Of a DNA stretch of 64,000 nucleotides, positions 32,168 to 39,609 are shown piece by piece; the stretch's first letter is position 1, and the number at the start of each line of letters is the position of its first letter. A program made the position numbers and the translations under genes. The notes beneath the pieces are model-generated. The model did not search any database and was not told where the DNA came from. It worked only from the letters and a program-made list of their open reading frames with translations. Where the stretch lies: NCBI GenBank assembly GCA_038258215.1, contig JBBSQC010000007.1:62001-126000 (forward strand), given 5' to 3'. Origin of the DNA: Fodinibacter sp038258215 (GTDB lineage: Bacteria > Actinomycetota > Actinomycetes > Actinomycetales > Dermatophilaceae).

Positions 32168-33235
32168 ATGCGTGAACACGCCCCGTGGGGCTTCTCGACC
32201 TGGGGAGACGTGCAGCTGGCGGTCCGGGCCCGCAGCGCGGTCGGGGACCTGGATGTGGCGCTGGACATCGCCCGGTCACTCGAGCCGCTCGCCACTGACC
32301 TCGGCACCAGCTCGACACCGTTGATTCGCGCCCTCTCGACGCTGGGCAGCGTGGACCTGAGCACGGCCCGAGCCGCCGAGCCCCACCTCGATGCGACCGC
32401 CATCCTGGCGCAGGCCCGACGGGCCGGACACGACCTCGCGGGCGTTCCCGCCGATGCGACCTGGGGCGTCTATGCGGCCTCCCCACCCGGGGCGTCGCTC
32501 CTCGCCTCCCGGATGCCGGTCGCGGACGGCGAGTGGTCACTGACCGGGTCCAAGGCGTGGTGCTCGTTGGGCGACCGGGTGTCACACGCGCTGGTCACCG
32601 CTCCGGACGAGTCCGGCGAACAGAGGCTGTTCGCGGTCGGCCTGCGCGACGGCGGGGTCTCCTTCGACGGAGACTCATGGCACCCGCGAGGCCTTCGCGA
32701 GATCAGCACCGGCACCCTGACGTTCGAGGGTCAGCGTGCGCGAGCAGTCGGCGGCCCGGGGTGGTATCTCGACCGCCCCGGGTTCTCCTGGGGGGCCATC
32801 GGAGTGGCCGCGGTCTGGTTCGGTGGGGCTGCGGCGCTGGCCGGGAGCCTCTGGGCCGCGGCCGGCAAGCGTCAGCCCGACCAAATCGCGTTCGTCCACC
32901 TCGGTCGGTGTGACGTGCTGCTTCACGGCGCCGACGCCGTCCTCGGCGCCGCCGTCCGGGTCCTCGACGACGCGGACACGCAGCCCGGCACGGCGGCGGT
33001 GCTCGCGGCACGGGTCAGGGCGCACGTCGCCGACGTGGCCGAGCAGGTGCTCACGATCGTGGGCCACGCGCTGGGTCCGGCTCCCCTGGCGCTGGACGGC
33101 GAGCACGCCGCACGCGTCGCGGACCTCACGCTCTACCTGCGACAGCACCATGCAGAGCGTGACCTCGCCCGGCTGGGTCAGCTGGTGGCGAGGACCGTCG
33201 ACTCCGGCCCCGATGAGCGGCGCGACCGTCCATGA
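32168..33235 (+). CDS. Acyl-CoA dehydrogenase-like protein
   Basis: 355 aa, member of the acyl-CoA dehydrogenase superfamily but short for it (usual ~380-400) and without a clear catalytic Glu region. Features: ATWGVYAASPPGA and LTGSKAWCSLGDRVSHALV (middle beta domain), then a helical C-terminal domain (HLGRCDVLLHGADAVLGAA, LYLRQHHAERDLARLG). ATG 32168. It overlaps the PIG-L/methyltransferase gene by four bases. The pair, usually together with a family-2 glycosyltransferase, is a recurrent actinobacterial set whose product I do not know. Confidence 0.82.
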   Translation: MREHAPWGFSTWGDVQLAVRARSAVGDLDVALDIARSLEPLATDLGTSSTPLIRALSTLGSVDLSTARAAEPHLDATAILAQARRAGHDLAGVPADATWGVYAASPPGASLLASRMPVADGEWSLTGSKAWCSLGDRVSHALVTAPDESGEQRLFAVGLRDGGVSFDGDSWHPRGLREISTGTLTFEGQRARAVGGPGWYLDRPGFSWGAIGVAAVWFGGAAALAGSLWAAAGKRQPDQIAFVHLGRCDVLLHGADAVLGAAVRVLDDADTQPGTAAVLAARVRAHVADVAEQVLTIVGHALGPAPLALDGEHAARVADLTLYLRQHHAERDLARLGQLVARTVDSGPDERRDRP

Positions 33236-34629
33236 CTGCCAGCGAGGCCCGCTTCTCCAGGCACGACTCCTCCACGTCGGAACGGCAGTGGTGGCTGGCA
33301 GACCAGTGGGACGGCGCGCCGTGCCTCGACCTCCCGGAGGTGGTACGGCGGCATCCCGACGTCCTGGTGCTGGCCGCGCACCCGGATGACGAGACCATCG
33401 GTGTCGGAGGGCTGGTGTCCGACCTGTCCGACCTCGGTGCCCACCTCACCGTGCTCTTCGCGACGAGCGGCGAACGATCGCACGACCTGGTGGACGAGGC
33501 GTCGCGCGCCGGGCTTGGGGCCATCCGGCGACGGGAGAGCGAGCGCGCCCTGGCGGGGCTGTCCTCGGGCGCCACGGTCGTGCACCTCCAGCTTCCGGAC
33601 ACGGGCCTCGCGGACGTCGAGGCGGTTCTCACGCGTGAGATCGCAGCTCGGGTCGGGACCGAGACCCTGGTGTTGGCCCCGTGGCTGCACGACGGCCACT
33701 CCGACCACGACGCCGTCGGCCGGGCTTCCCTGCACGCGGTGTCGGCCGCGGGCGGCACCCTGGTCTTCTACCCCATCTGGATGTGGCACTGGTCCTCACC
33801 GGACGAGCTGGACTGGAGCCACGTGGTGACCGTCGACGTCACGAGCACCGGCAGCTGGCGGAAGCGGGCATCCCTGGAGCACTTCGAGTCCCAGGCCGAG
33901 ACCGGTGGTCTGCCCGGCAGCGCCGCGGGTCGCGCTCCCGTGCTCGACGAGAGCCTTCGGGAACGGGCAGCTCGGTTGGTGGAGACCCTCCTCGACCCGC
34001 ACGGGGTGCTACCCACCCGCACTCACGCGCACGGAGTGAGCCGGATCGCCGAGCGGCGCGAGGGCTTCGACGAGATGTACGACGGACCGGATGACCCGTG
34101 GCACTTCACGGACTCGTTCTACGAGCGCCGCCGGCTGGCCCTCATCACGGCATTCCTGGAGCGGCCCTCGTACGACAGGGTGCTCGAGATCGGCTGCGCC
34201 GACGGTGCGATGACGGCGACGCTCACCGGGCGCTCCCGCGAGGTCGTCGCGGTGGACACCAGCGCGAGGGCCGTCGCCGTCGCCCAGCGGCGTTCGCCCT
34301 CCGCCCTCGTGGTGCAGGGCGCGGTGCCGCACGACCTGCCCGGCGGCCCGTTCGACCTCGTGCTCGTCAGCGAGGTCGGCTACTTCCTCTCCCCCACCGA
34401 GCTCATCGCCACCCTGCGCGGCGCCGTGAGCCGCCTGTCCCCTGACGGTGAGCTCGTCCTCTGCCACTGGCAGCACCCCACGGTGGACGTTCCCCTCGAC
34501 GGCGCACTGGTCCACGAGCAGGCGGCCTCCGTGCTGGGCCCGCCACGGGCGTCCTACCGCGACGGGGACCTGGCCGTCGAATCCTGGCGTGGGGGTCGGA
34601 CCCTCGCCGAGCAAGAAGGACGAGCCTGA
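33232..34629 (+). CDS. Bifunctional PIG-L deacetylase / SAM methyltransferase
   Basis: 465 aa fusion. Residues ~40-240 are a PIG-L/LmbE zinc N-deacetylase: AHPDDE at 49-54, DGHSDHDAVG with the third zinc ligand. Residues ~275-455 are a class I methyltransferase with motif I VLEIGCADGAMTATL. Deacetylation of an N-acetyl sugar and methylation of the product are the expected activities. It is translationally coupled to the acyl-CoA dehydrogenase-like gene. The glycosyltransferase that often accompanies this fusion is at 20042-20752, well separated. Confidence 0.88.
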   Translation: MTASEARFSRHDSSTSERQWWLADQWDGAPCLDLPEVVRRHPDVLVLAAHPDDETIGVGGLVSDLSDLGAHLTVLFATSGERSHDLVDEASRAGLGAIRRRESERALAGLSSGATVVHLQLPDTGLADVEAVLTREIAARVGTETLVLAPWLHDGHSDHDAVGRASLHAVSAAGGTLVFYPIWMWHWSSPDELDWSHVVTVDVTSTGSWRKRASLEHFESQAETGGLPGSAAGRAPVLDESLRERAARLVETLLDPHGVLPTRTHAHGVSRIAERREGFDEMYDGPDDPWHFTDSFYERRRLALITAFLERPSYDRVLEIGCADGAMTATLTGRSREVVAVDTSARAVAVAQRRSPSALVVQGAVPHDLPGGPFDLVLVSEVGYFLSPTELIATLRGAVSRLSPDGELVLCHWQHPTVDVPLDGALVHEQAASVLGPPRASYRDGDLAVESWRGGRTLAEQEGRA

Positions 34630-34788
34630 CGTGCCGCTCACAACACGCTGCGGCGCAACCCTTCTCGGACCGGCGACTGAGTCATCGGGTCGACAGGATG
34701 CTCCAACCGCCCCACCCGGTCGCATGAAACAGCCCCCGCCGGGTACCACCGTGGATGACTACCCGATGACGACCGAAGGACAGATGCC

Positions 34789-35973
34789 GTGAGAGCGCTG
34801 ACCTGGCAGGGCAAGAGGGACGTGCGGGTGGAGGACGTGCCGGACCCGAGGATCGAGCAGCCCACCGACGCCATCATCCGGATCACCTCCACCGCGATCT
34901 GCGGGTCCGACCTGCACCTCTACGAGGTCCTCGGGGCCTACCTGCAGCCCGGTGACGTCCTCGGCCACGAGCCCATGGGCATCGTCGAGGAGGTGGGCTC
35001 GGACGTGAGCCACATCCGCCCCGGCGACCGGGTCGTCATCCCGTTCAACATCTCGTGTGGTTCCTGTTGGATGTGCTCGCGGGGGCTCTACGCGCAGTGC
35101 GAGACCACCCAGGTTCGCTCCGAGGGGAAGGGCGCCTCCCTCTTCGGCTACACGAGCCTCTACGGCTCGGTCCCCGGCGGGCAGGCCGAGTTCCTGCGCG
35201 TGCCACAGGCTCAGTTCGGGCCCGTGAAGGTGCCGGACGAGCACCCGGACGAGCGTTTCCTGTACCTCTCCGACATCATCCCGACGGCGTGGCAGGCGGT
35301 GGTGTTCGCCGACGTCCCCCGGGGCGGCACCCTCGCGGTGCTGGGCCTCGGACCCGTCGGCCAGTTCGCGGCACGCATCGGACGTCGTCTCGGCGCAGAG
35401 CGGGTCATCGGGGTCGACCTGGTGCCCGAGCGTCTCGCGCTGGCCCGACGTCACGGCGTGGAGACGGTTGACCTGCGCGAGGTCGATGACGTCGCCTCCA
35501 CCCTGCTCGACCTGACCGGCGGTCGCGGTCCTGACGGCGTGGTCGACGCCGTGGGCATGGAGGCCCACGGGTCGCCGGCGGCCAAGGTCGCCCAGGCCGC
35601 CGTCGGGGTCCTCCCCGACACGCTGGCCAAGCCTCTGGTCGACACCATGGCCGTGGACCGGCTTGCAGCACTGCGCGCGGCGATGAAGTCGGTGCGCCGG
35701 GGCGGCACGGTGTCGGTCAGCGGGGTCTACGGCGGGGAGGTGGACCCCCTGCCGATGATGGAGATGTTCGACCGTGGCATCACCGTGCGGATGGGTCAGT
35801 GCCACGTCAAGCGGTGGGTCGACGACATCATGCCGCTGCTGCTCGACCCCGCCGACCCGTTGGGGTCCGAGGACCTGGCCACGCACGTCCTGCCCCTGGA
35901 GGACGGCCCGCGGGGCTACGAGATGTTCCAGGCCAAGGACGACGGCTGCGTCAAGGTGGTGCTGCAGCCGTGA
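34789..35973 (+). CDS. Zinc-dependent alcohol dehydrogenase (MDR)
   Basis: 394 aa, glutathione-independent formaldehyde-dehydrogenase-like or threonine-dehydrogenase-like MDR enzyme. Catalytic zinc ligands are Cys38 and the His60-Glu61 of GHEPMG; structural zinc cysteines occur in CGSCWMCSRGLYAQC; the Rossmann motif is LGLGPVGQFAARIG. GTG start at 34789. The stop overlaps the next start by four bases (GTGA), so it forms an operon with an SDR and an SRPBCC protein. The natural alcohol is unknown. Confidence 0.9.
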   Translation: MRALTWQGKRDVRVEDVPDPRIEQPTDAIIRITSTAICGSDLHLYEVLGAYLQPGDVLGHEPMGIVEEVGSDVSHIRPGDRVVIPFNISCGSCWMCSRGLYAQCETTQVRSEGKGASLFGYTSLYGSVPGGQAEFLRVPQAQFGPVKVPDEHPDERFLYLSDIIPTAWQAVVFADVPRGGTLAVLGLGPVGQFAARIGRRLGAERVIGVDLVPERLALARRHGVETVDLREVDDVASTLLDLTGGRGPDGVVDAVGMEAHGSPAAKVAQAAVGVLPDTLAKPLVDTMAVDRLAALRAAMKSVRRGGTVSVSGVYGGEVDPLPMMEMFDRGITVRMGQCHVKRWVDDIMPLLLDPADPLGSEDLATHVLPLEDGPRGYEMFQAKDDGCVKVVLQP

Positions 35974-36887
35974 GGGACCGCTCGGGTCTGACCGTGGTGG
36001 TGACGGGCGCCTCGAGTGGGATCGGCCGGGCCACGGCACTGCGGCTGGCGGCTCGTGGCGACAACCTGGTGCTGCTGGCGCGGTCGCGGGTGGCGCTGGA
36101 CGAGGTCGCCGCCGAGTGCGCGGTCCACGGTGGCCGCATGCTGGTCACCCCCTGCACCGTCGCAGAGATGGCCGACGTCGACACGGCGTTCGCCGCTGCC
36201 GTCGCCGAGTTCGGCACCATCGATGCCGTGGTGCACTCCGCTGCCGTCCTCGCGTACGGCCGGTTCGAGGACGTGCCGACCGACGTCTTCGACGAGTCGA
36301 TCAGGGTCACGCTGCTGGGCACCGCGAACATCGCGCGCGCGTCCCTGCGTCACTTCGGCCAACGGGGCGGCCGGGGCCGCCTCGTGGTCGTCGGCTCCTT
36401 GCTCGGAAAGATCGCGACACCGTTCATGAGCTCCTACGTCACCGCCAAGTGGGGGCTGCACGGGTTGGTCCGCACCTTGCAGATCGAAGCGAGGGAGACA
36501 CCGGGCATCGACATCAGCCTCGTCTCCCCCGGTGGCGTGAACACCCCGGTCTACCGACAGGCCGGCACCTTCCTCCGTCGCCACGGTCGACCGCCGCCCC
36601 CGGTCGACCCGCCGGAGAAGGTGGCAGCCGCGATCGAGTCGGCCATCGGGCGGCGCCGCCGCGACCTCGGCGTCGGGGTGGCGAATCCCTTGGTGGTCCT
36701 CGGCTTCCGGATGCTGCCCGGCGTCTTCGACCGCATCGTCACGCCGCTGATGAACCTCGGCGGCCTGGAACGCGACGAGGTCCCCAACGGCCCCGGCAAC
36801 GTCTTCGAGCCCACCCCCCGGGGCGAGGCGTCGCACGGGGTGTGGAGCGACATGCTGTCCCTGGACAACGACGAACGAAAGGTATGA
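35970..36887 (+). CDS. Short-chain dehydrogenase/reductase
   Basis: 305 aa, longer than classical SDRs (~250) by a C-terminal extension. TGASSGIG at residues 12-19, VHSAAV, catalytic Ser in VVVGSLLGK and YVTAK (Tyr-x3-Lys). The end (GGLERDEVPNGPGNVF) resembles SDRs that occur next to phytoene-desaturase-like proteins and Zn-ADHs. Translationally coupled to the ADH; substrate not known. Confidence 0.9.
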   Translation: MRDRSGLTVVVTGASSGIGRATALRLAARGDNLVLLARSRVALDEVAAECAVHGGRMLVTPCTVAEMADVDTAFAAAVAEFGTIDAVVHSAAVLAYGRFEDVPTDVFDESIRVTLLGTANIARASLRHFGQRGGRGRLVVVGSLLGKIATPFMSSYVTAKWGLHGLVRTLQIEARETPGIDISLVSPGGVNTPVYRQAGTFLRRHGRPPPPVDPPEKVAAAIESAIGRRRRDLGVGVANPLVVLGFRMLPGVFDRIVTPLMNLGGLERDEVPNGPGNVFEPTPRGEASHGVWSDMLSLDNDERKV

Positions 36888-36891
36888 ACCA

Positions 36892-37371
36892 ATGACCGCC
36901 GCGAAGATTCGAAGCACGCCCGTGTCGCGCACCGTCGATGCGGGAGCGGACACCGTCTGGGATGTGCTCGCAGACGGCTGGGCCTACACGACGTGGGTGG
37001 TCGGGGCCTCACGGGTTCGCGCGGTCGATGCGACCTGGCCGTCGGAGGGGGCCAGCATCCATCACTCCTTCGGGGTCTGGCCGGCCGTGGTCGACGACAC
37101 GACCGAGGTCATGTCCAGTGCCGTGGAGCAGGAGCTCGTGCTCACGGCGAGAGGCTGGCCGATGGGCGAGGCCGAGGTCGTCATCCGGCTGAGCGCCGAG
37201 GGTGATGACCGGTGTGTCGTCTCCATCGCCGAGGATGCCGTGTCCGGTCCCGGGTCGCTCGTTCCCCACGCCCTGCGCCAGCCGGCGATCCGCCGACGGA
37301 ACGTGGAGTCGCTCAAGCGACTGGCGTACCTCGCCGAGCGCCACACCGGCGCCGACGCTCCCCCCTCCTGA
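36892..37371 (+). CDS. SRPBCC-family protein
   Basis: 159 aa helix-grip-fold protein (VSRTVDAGADTVWDVLADGWAYTTWVVGA, WPAVVDDTTEV, C-terminal helix VESLKRLAYLAERH). It lies four bases after the SDR stop and ends the ADH-SDR-SRPBCC operon. The opposite strand then encodes a phytoene-desaturase-like oxidoreductase; these four genes often occur together in actinobacteria and may act on a common lipid or isoprenoid. No catalytic residues are recognisable. Confidence 0.83.
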   Translation: MTAAKIRSTPVSRTVDAGADTVWDVLADGWAYTTWVVGASRVRAVDATWPSEGASIHHSFGVWPAVVDDTTEVMSSAVEQELVLTARGWPMGEAEVVIRLSAEGDDRCVVSIAEDAVSGPGSLVPHALRQPAIRRRNVESLKRLAYLAERHTGADAPPS

Positions 37372-37396
37372 GGAGCCCGGTCGGCGACAGACGCGG

Positions 37397-38992
37397 TCAG
37401 CGCAGCACCCTCTCCCACGCCGTCCGGGCCAGGGCTCGACGGACCGCGCCGGTGCGACCTTCCGCTCCCAGCGCCACGCGCGCCGCGTTCCACCCGCACG
37501 CACCGTGCACCCCACCGCCGGGATGGGCCGCGGCACTGGCCAGGTAGAGCCCGCGGAAGGGGGTCTCGGGTCGTCCCAGGCCGGGGGTGGGGCGGAACAC
37601 CAGCTGTTGGTGCAACGCGGAGGTGCCACCGTTGATCGAGCCGCCGGCGAGGTTGGCGTCGGCATCCTGTAGGTCACCGGGCGCCTGCACGTGTCGGGCG
37701 AGGACGCGCGCGGCGAACCCTGCGGCAACTCGCTCGACGGCATCCTCCATCCTCGTGACGTGGGCGTCCAGCAGGTCGCCGCGCCAGTCCATCCCGTGCG
37801 GCACGTGCGTGTAGGCCCACGCCGACTCGGTCCCCGCCGGAGACCGGCCGGGGTCGGCGGTCGTCATCTGCCCGAAGAGGAGGAACGGTCGCGTCGGCAC
37901 CCGACCCACACTCAGGTCGGCGGCGAAGTCGACGAACCCGTCGACGTCGACACCGAGGTGCACCGTGCCCGCCCCGGAGGCGCGTGAGTCGTTCCACGGC
38001 ACCGGCCCGTCCAGCGCCCAGTTGACCTTGATGGTGGCGTGGTCCCACTGGAAGCACCGCTCGAGGTCGCGGCGCAACCGGCCCGGTAGGGCGGCGCTGC
38101 CGACCAGGTCGGTGTACAGCCGCGGCGCCGAGACATCGGCCAGCACGGCGCGCCGGCACCGCACGGTGGTGCCGTCCGCGCACCGCACGCCGACCGCGCG
38201 GCCGCCGGCGATGTCGACGGACGTCACCTCGGCTCCGGTCCGCACCTGGACACCCACGGACTCCGCCCGCGAGCGCATCGCTGCCGCCAGACGTCCGGCG
38301 CCACCCCTGGGCACCGGGAAGCCCACGTCCTGACCGAGCATGGCCAGCAACCACCCGAACAGCGCGCTCCCGGCCGCGTCGGGCGGGAGGTCGCTGTGCA
38401 TCGCGTTTCCCGTGAGGAGCAACGGGCCACCGTCCCCCGCAAAGGCCTCCTGCCCCATCCGGCGGACCGACGACACCCCCAGCCGGGCGAGGTCCAGGCT
38501 GCCGCGGGTCCCCAGTCCCCTGAGCAGTCGCGCACCCGGACGCAGCGGGGGGAACGGGGTGAACAGGGCATCGAGCAGCGGGTCGCGCACACGACCCCAC
38601 TCACCGACGAGCTCGAGCCAGGCCGCACCGTCGCCGGCGGCGAACTCGTCCAGCCCGGCTGCGGTGCGTTCGGCGTCGTGGTGAAGCACCGCCGTGCGGC
38701 CGTCCTCGAGGGTGTGGGCCAGCACGTCCGGAGCCCTCACCCACTCCAGCCCGTGGGCGTCCAGGTGGAGGTCGCGGATGACGGGGCTCGCCGCGGCCAA
38801 GGGGTAGAAGGCGCTGAAGAGATCGGTGACGAACCCCGGGGAGGTGACCTCGGCGCTGCGAACCGCACCACCCACCTCGTCCTCGGCCTCCAGCACCAGC
38901 ACGTCCCACCCGGCGTCCCCCAACGCGTTGGCGGCGACCAGACCGTTGGGGCCTGCGCCGATCACGACCGCGTCGACCACTGACGTGCCCAT
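37397..38992 (-). CDS. Phytoene-desaturase-like NAD(P)/FAD oxidoreductase
   Basis: 531 aa. N-terminal FAD fold VVIGAGPNGLVAANALGDAGWDVLVLEA with VGGAVRS; C-terminal GLYLASAAAHPGGGVHGACGWNAARVAL, the CrtI/RetSat-type FAD closure. Length and motifs fit the CrtI-related family, but no other carotenoid genes (crtB, crtE) are in the window, so the substrate need not be a carotenoid. ATG 38992 is preceded by GGGGGGAGGGTG. Convergent with the ADH-SDR-SRPBCC operon. Confidence 0.87.
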   Translation of the reverse strand: MGTSVVDAVVIGAGPNGLVAANALGDAGWDVLVLEAEDEVGGAVRSAEVTSPGFVTDLFSAFYPLAAASPVIRDLHLDAHGLEWVRAPDVLAHTLEDGRTAVLHHDAERTAAGLDEFAAGDGAAWLELVGEWGRVRDPLLDALFTPFPPLRPGARLLRGLGTRGSLDLARLGVSSVRRMGQEAFAGDGGPLLLTGNAMHSDLPPDAAGSALFGWLLAMLGQDVGFPVPRGGAGRLAAAMRSRAESVGVQVRTGAEVTSVDIAGGRAVGVRCADGTTVRCRRAVLADVSAPRLYTDLVGSAALPGRLRRDLERCFQWDHATIKVNWALDGPVPWNDSRASGAGTVHLGVDVDGFVDFAADLSVGRVPTRPFLLFGQMTTADPGRSPAGTESAWAYTHVPHGMDWRGDLLDAHVTRMEDAVERVAAGFAARVLARHVQAPGDLQDADANLAGGSINGGTSALHQQLVFRPTPGLGRPETPFRGLYLASAAAHPGGGVHGACGWNAARVALGAEGRTGAVRRALARTAWERVLR

Positions 38993-39139
38993 CACCCTCC
39001 CCCCGTCGTTGCGCTCGGTGTGCCTGCCCGCTGCTCTCCGTCAGGGTGCCACGACCCGGCCCGGCCACGGCGCGTCCGTGTCCGTGCCGATGTCCGCGCC
39101 GGTGTCGTCGACGGCGGCGGGGGCCTCCCACACGGGCGA

Positions 39140-39171
39140 ACGGCCACCCCGACGGGTGCCGGGATGGCCGT
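39140..39171. terminator. Hairpin terminator after the csbD-like gene
   Basis: ACGGCCACCCCG pairs with CGGGATGGCCGT (one mismatch in twelve) around an eight-base loop. It lies 23 bases downstream of the csbD-like stop on the minus strand. Confidence 0.6.
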
Positions 39172-39194
39172 GCCATCGCCCGAGTGCTCAGTGC

Positions 39195-39368
39195 TTAGTG
39201 CTTGAAGGCGTCCTTGACGTCCTCGCCGGCGTTCTTCAGGTCCGCGGAGGCCTGGTCCTTCTTGCCCTCAGCCTGCTGGCTCTCGTCGTCGGTGGCCTCA
39301 CCCATGGCCTCCTTGGCCTTGCCCCCGGCGTCCTGCGCGGCGTTCTCGATCTTGTCTCCTGCGCCCAT
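39195..39368 (-). CDS. CsbD-family general stress protein
   Basis: 57 aa, highly charged and Lys/Asp/Glu-rich (MGAGDKIENAAQDAGGKAKE, then EGKKDQASADLKNAGEDVKDAF), as in CsbD/YjbJ, small stress-induced proteins of unknown mechanism. Two adjacent ATGs are available; the one at 39368 has AAGGAG at better spacing. A GTGT-N15-GGGTAC promoter lies 116 bases upstream, back-to-back with that of the catalase gene. Confidence 0.9.
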   Translation of the reverse strand: MGAGDKIENAAQDAGGKAKEAMGEATDDESQQAEGKKDQASADLKNAGEDVKDAFKH

Positions 39369-39483
39369 CATGATCTCCTTCTCATCTGGTGGTGTTCGAA
39401 CCATGACCACCGACGTGACGAGGGCTGCTGAGCCCCCCGACACCACCGGCGGCTGACGCGTCACCGCGTCTCGCTCCTGAGCA

Positions 39484-39508
39484 GTACCCACTCCCGCTCG
39501 GATGACAC
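39484..39508 (-). promoter_or_regulatory. SigB/SigF-type promoter for the csbD-like gene
   Basis: Minus strand GTGT (39508-39505), 15-base spacer, GGGTAC (39489-39484). It lies 24 bases from a divergent element of the same type that points toward the catalase. Confidence 0.62.
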
Positions 39509-39532
39509 GGGATGTCGAAGCCGGTTGCGTGC

Positions 39533-39558
39533 GTGTCAAACCCAGCTTCACGGGGTAC
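39533..39558 (+). promoter_or_regulatory. SigB/SigF-type promoter for the catalase gene
   Basis: GTGT (39533-39536), 16-base spacer, GGGTAC (39553-39558), 51 bases before the GTG start of katE. It uses the same GTGT -35 variant as the divergent csbD promoter. Confidence 0.62.
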
Positions 39559-39609
39559 GAGCGGGCAGAACGACCACCCCGACACCGACCGCGCCGAAAG
39601 AGGACACCC

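Noticed and set aside
39372..39420. tRNA-like GTTCGAA at 39394
   Set aside because: The T-loop-like heptamer has no acceptor, D or anticodon stems around it; no tRNA could be folded here or elsewhere in the window.
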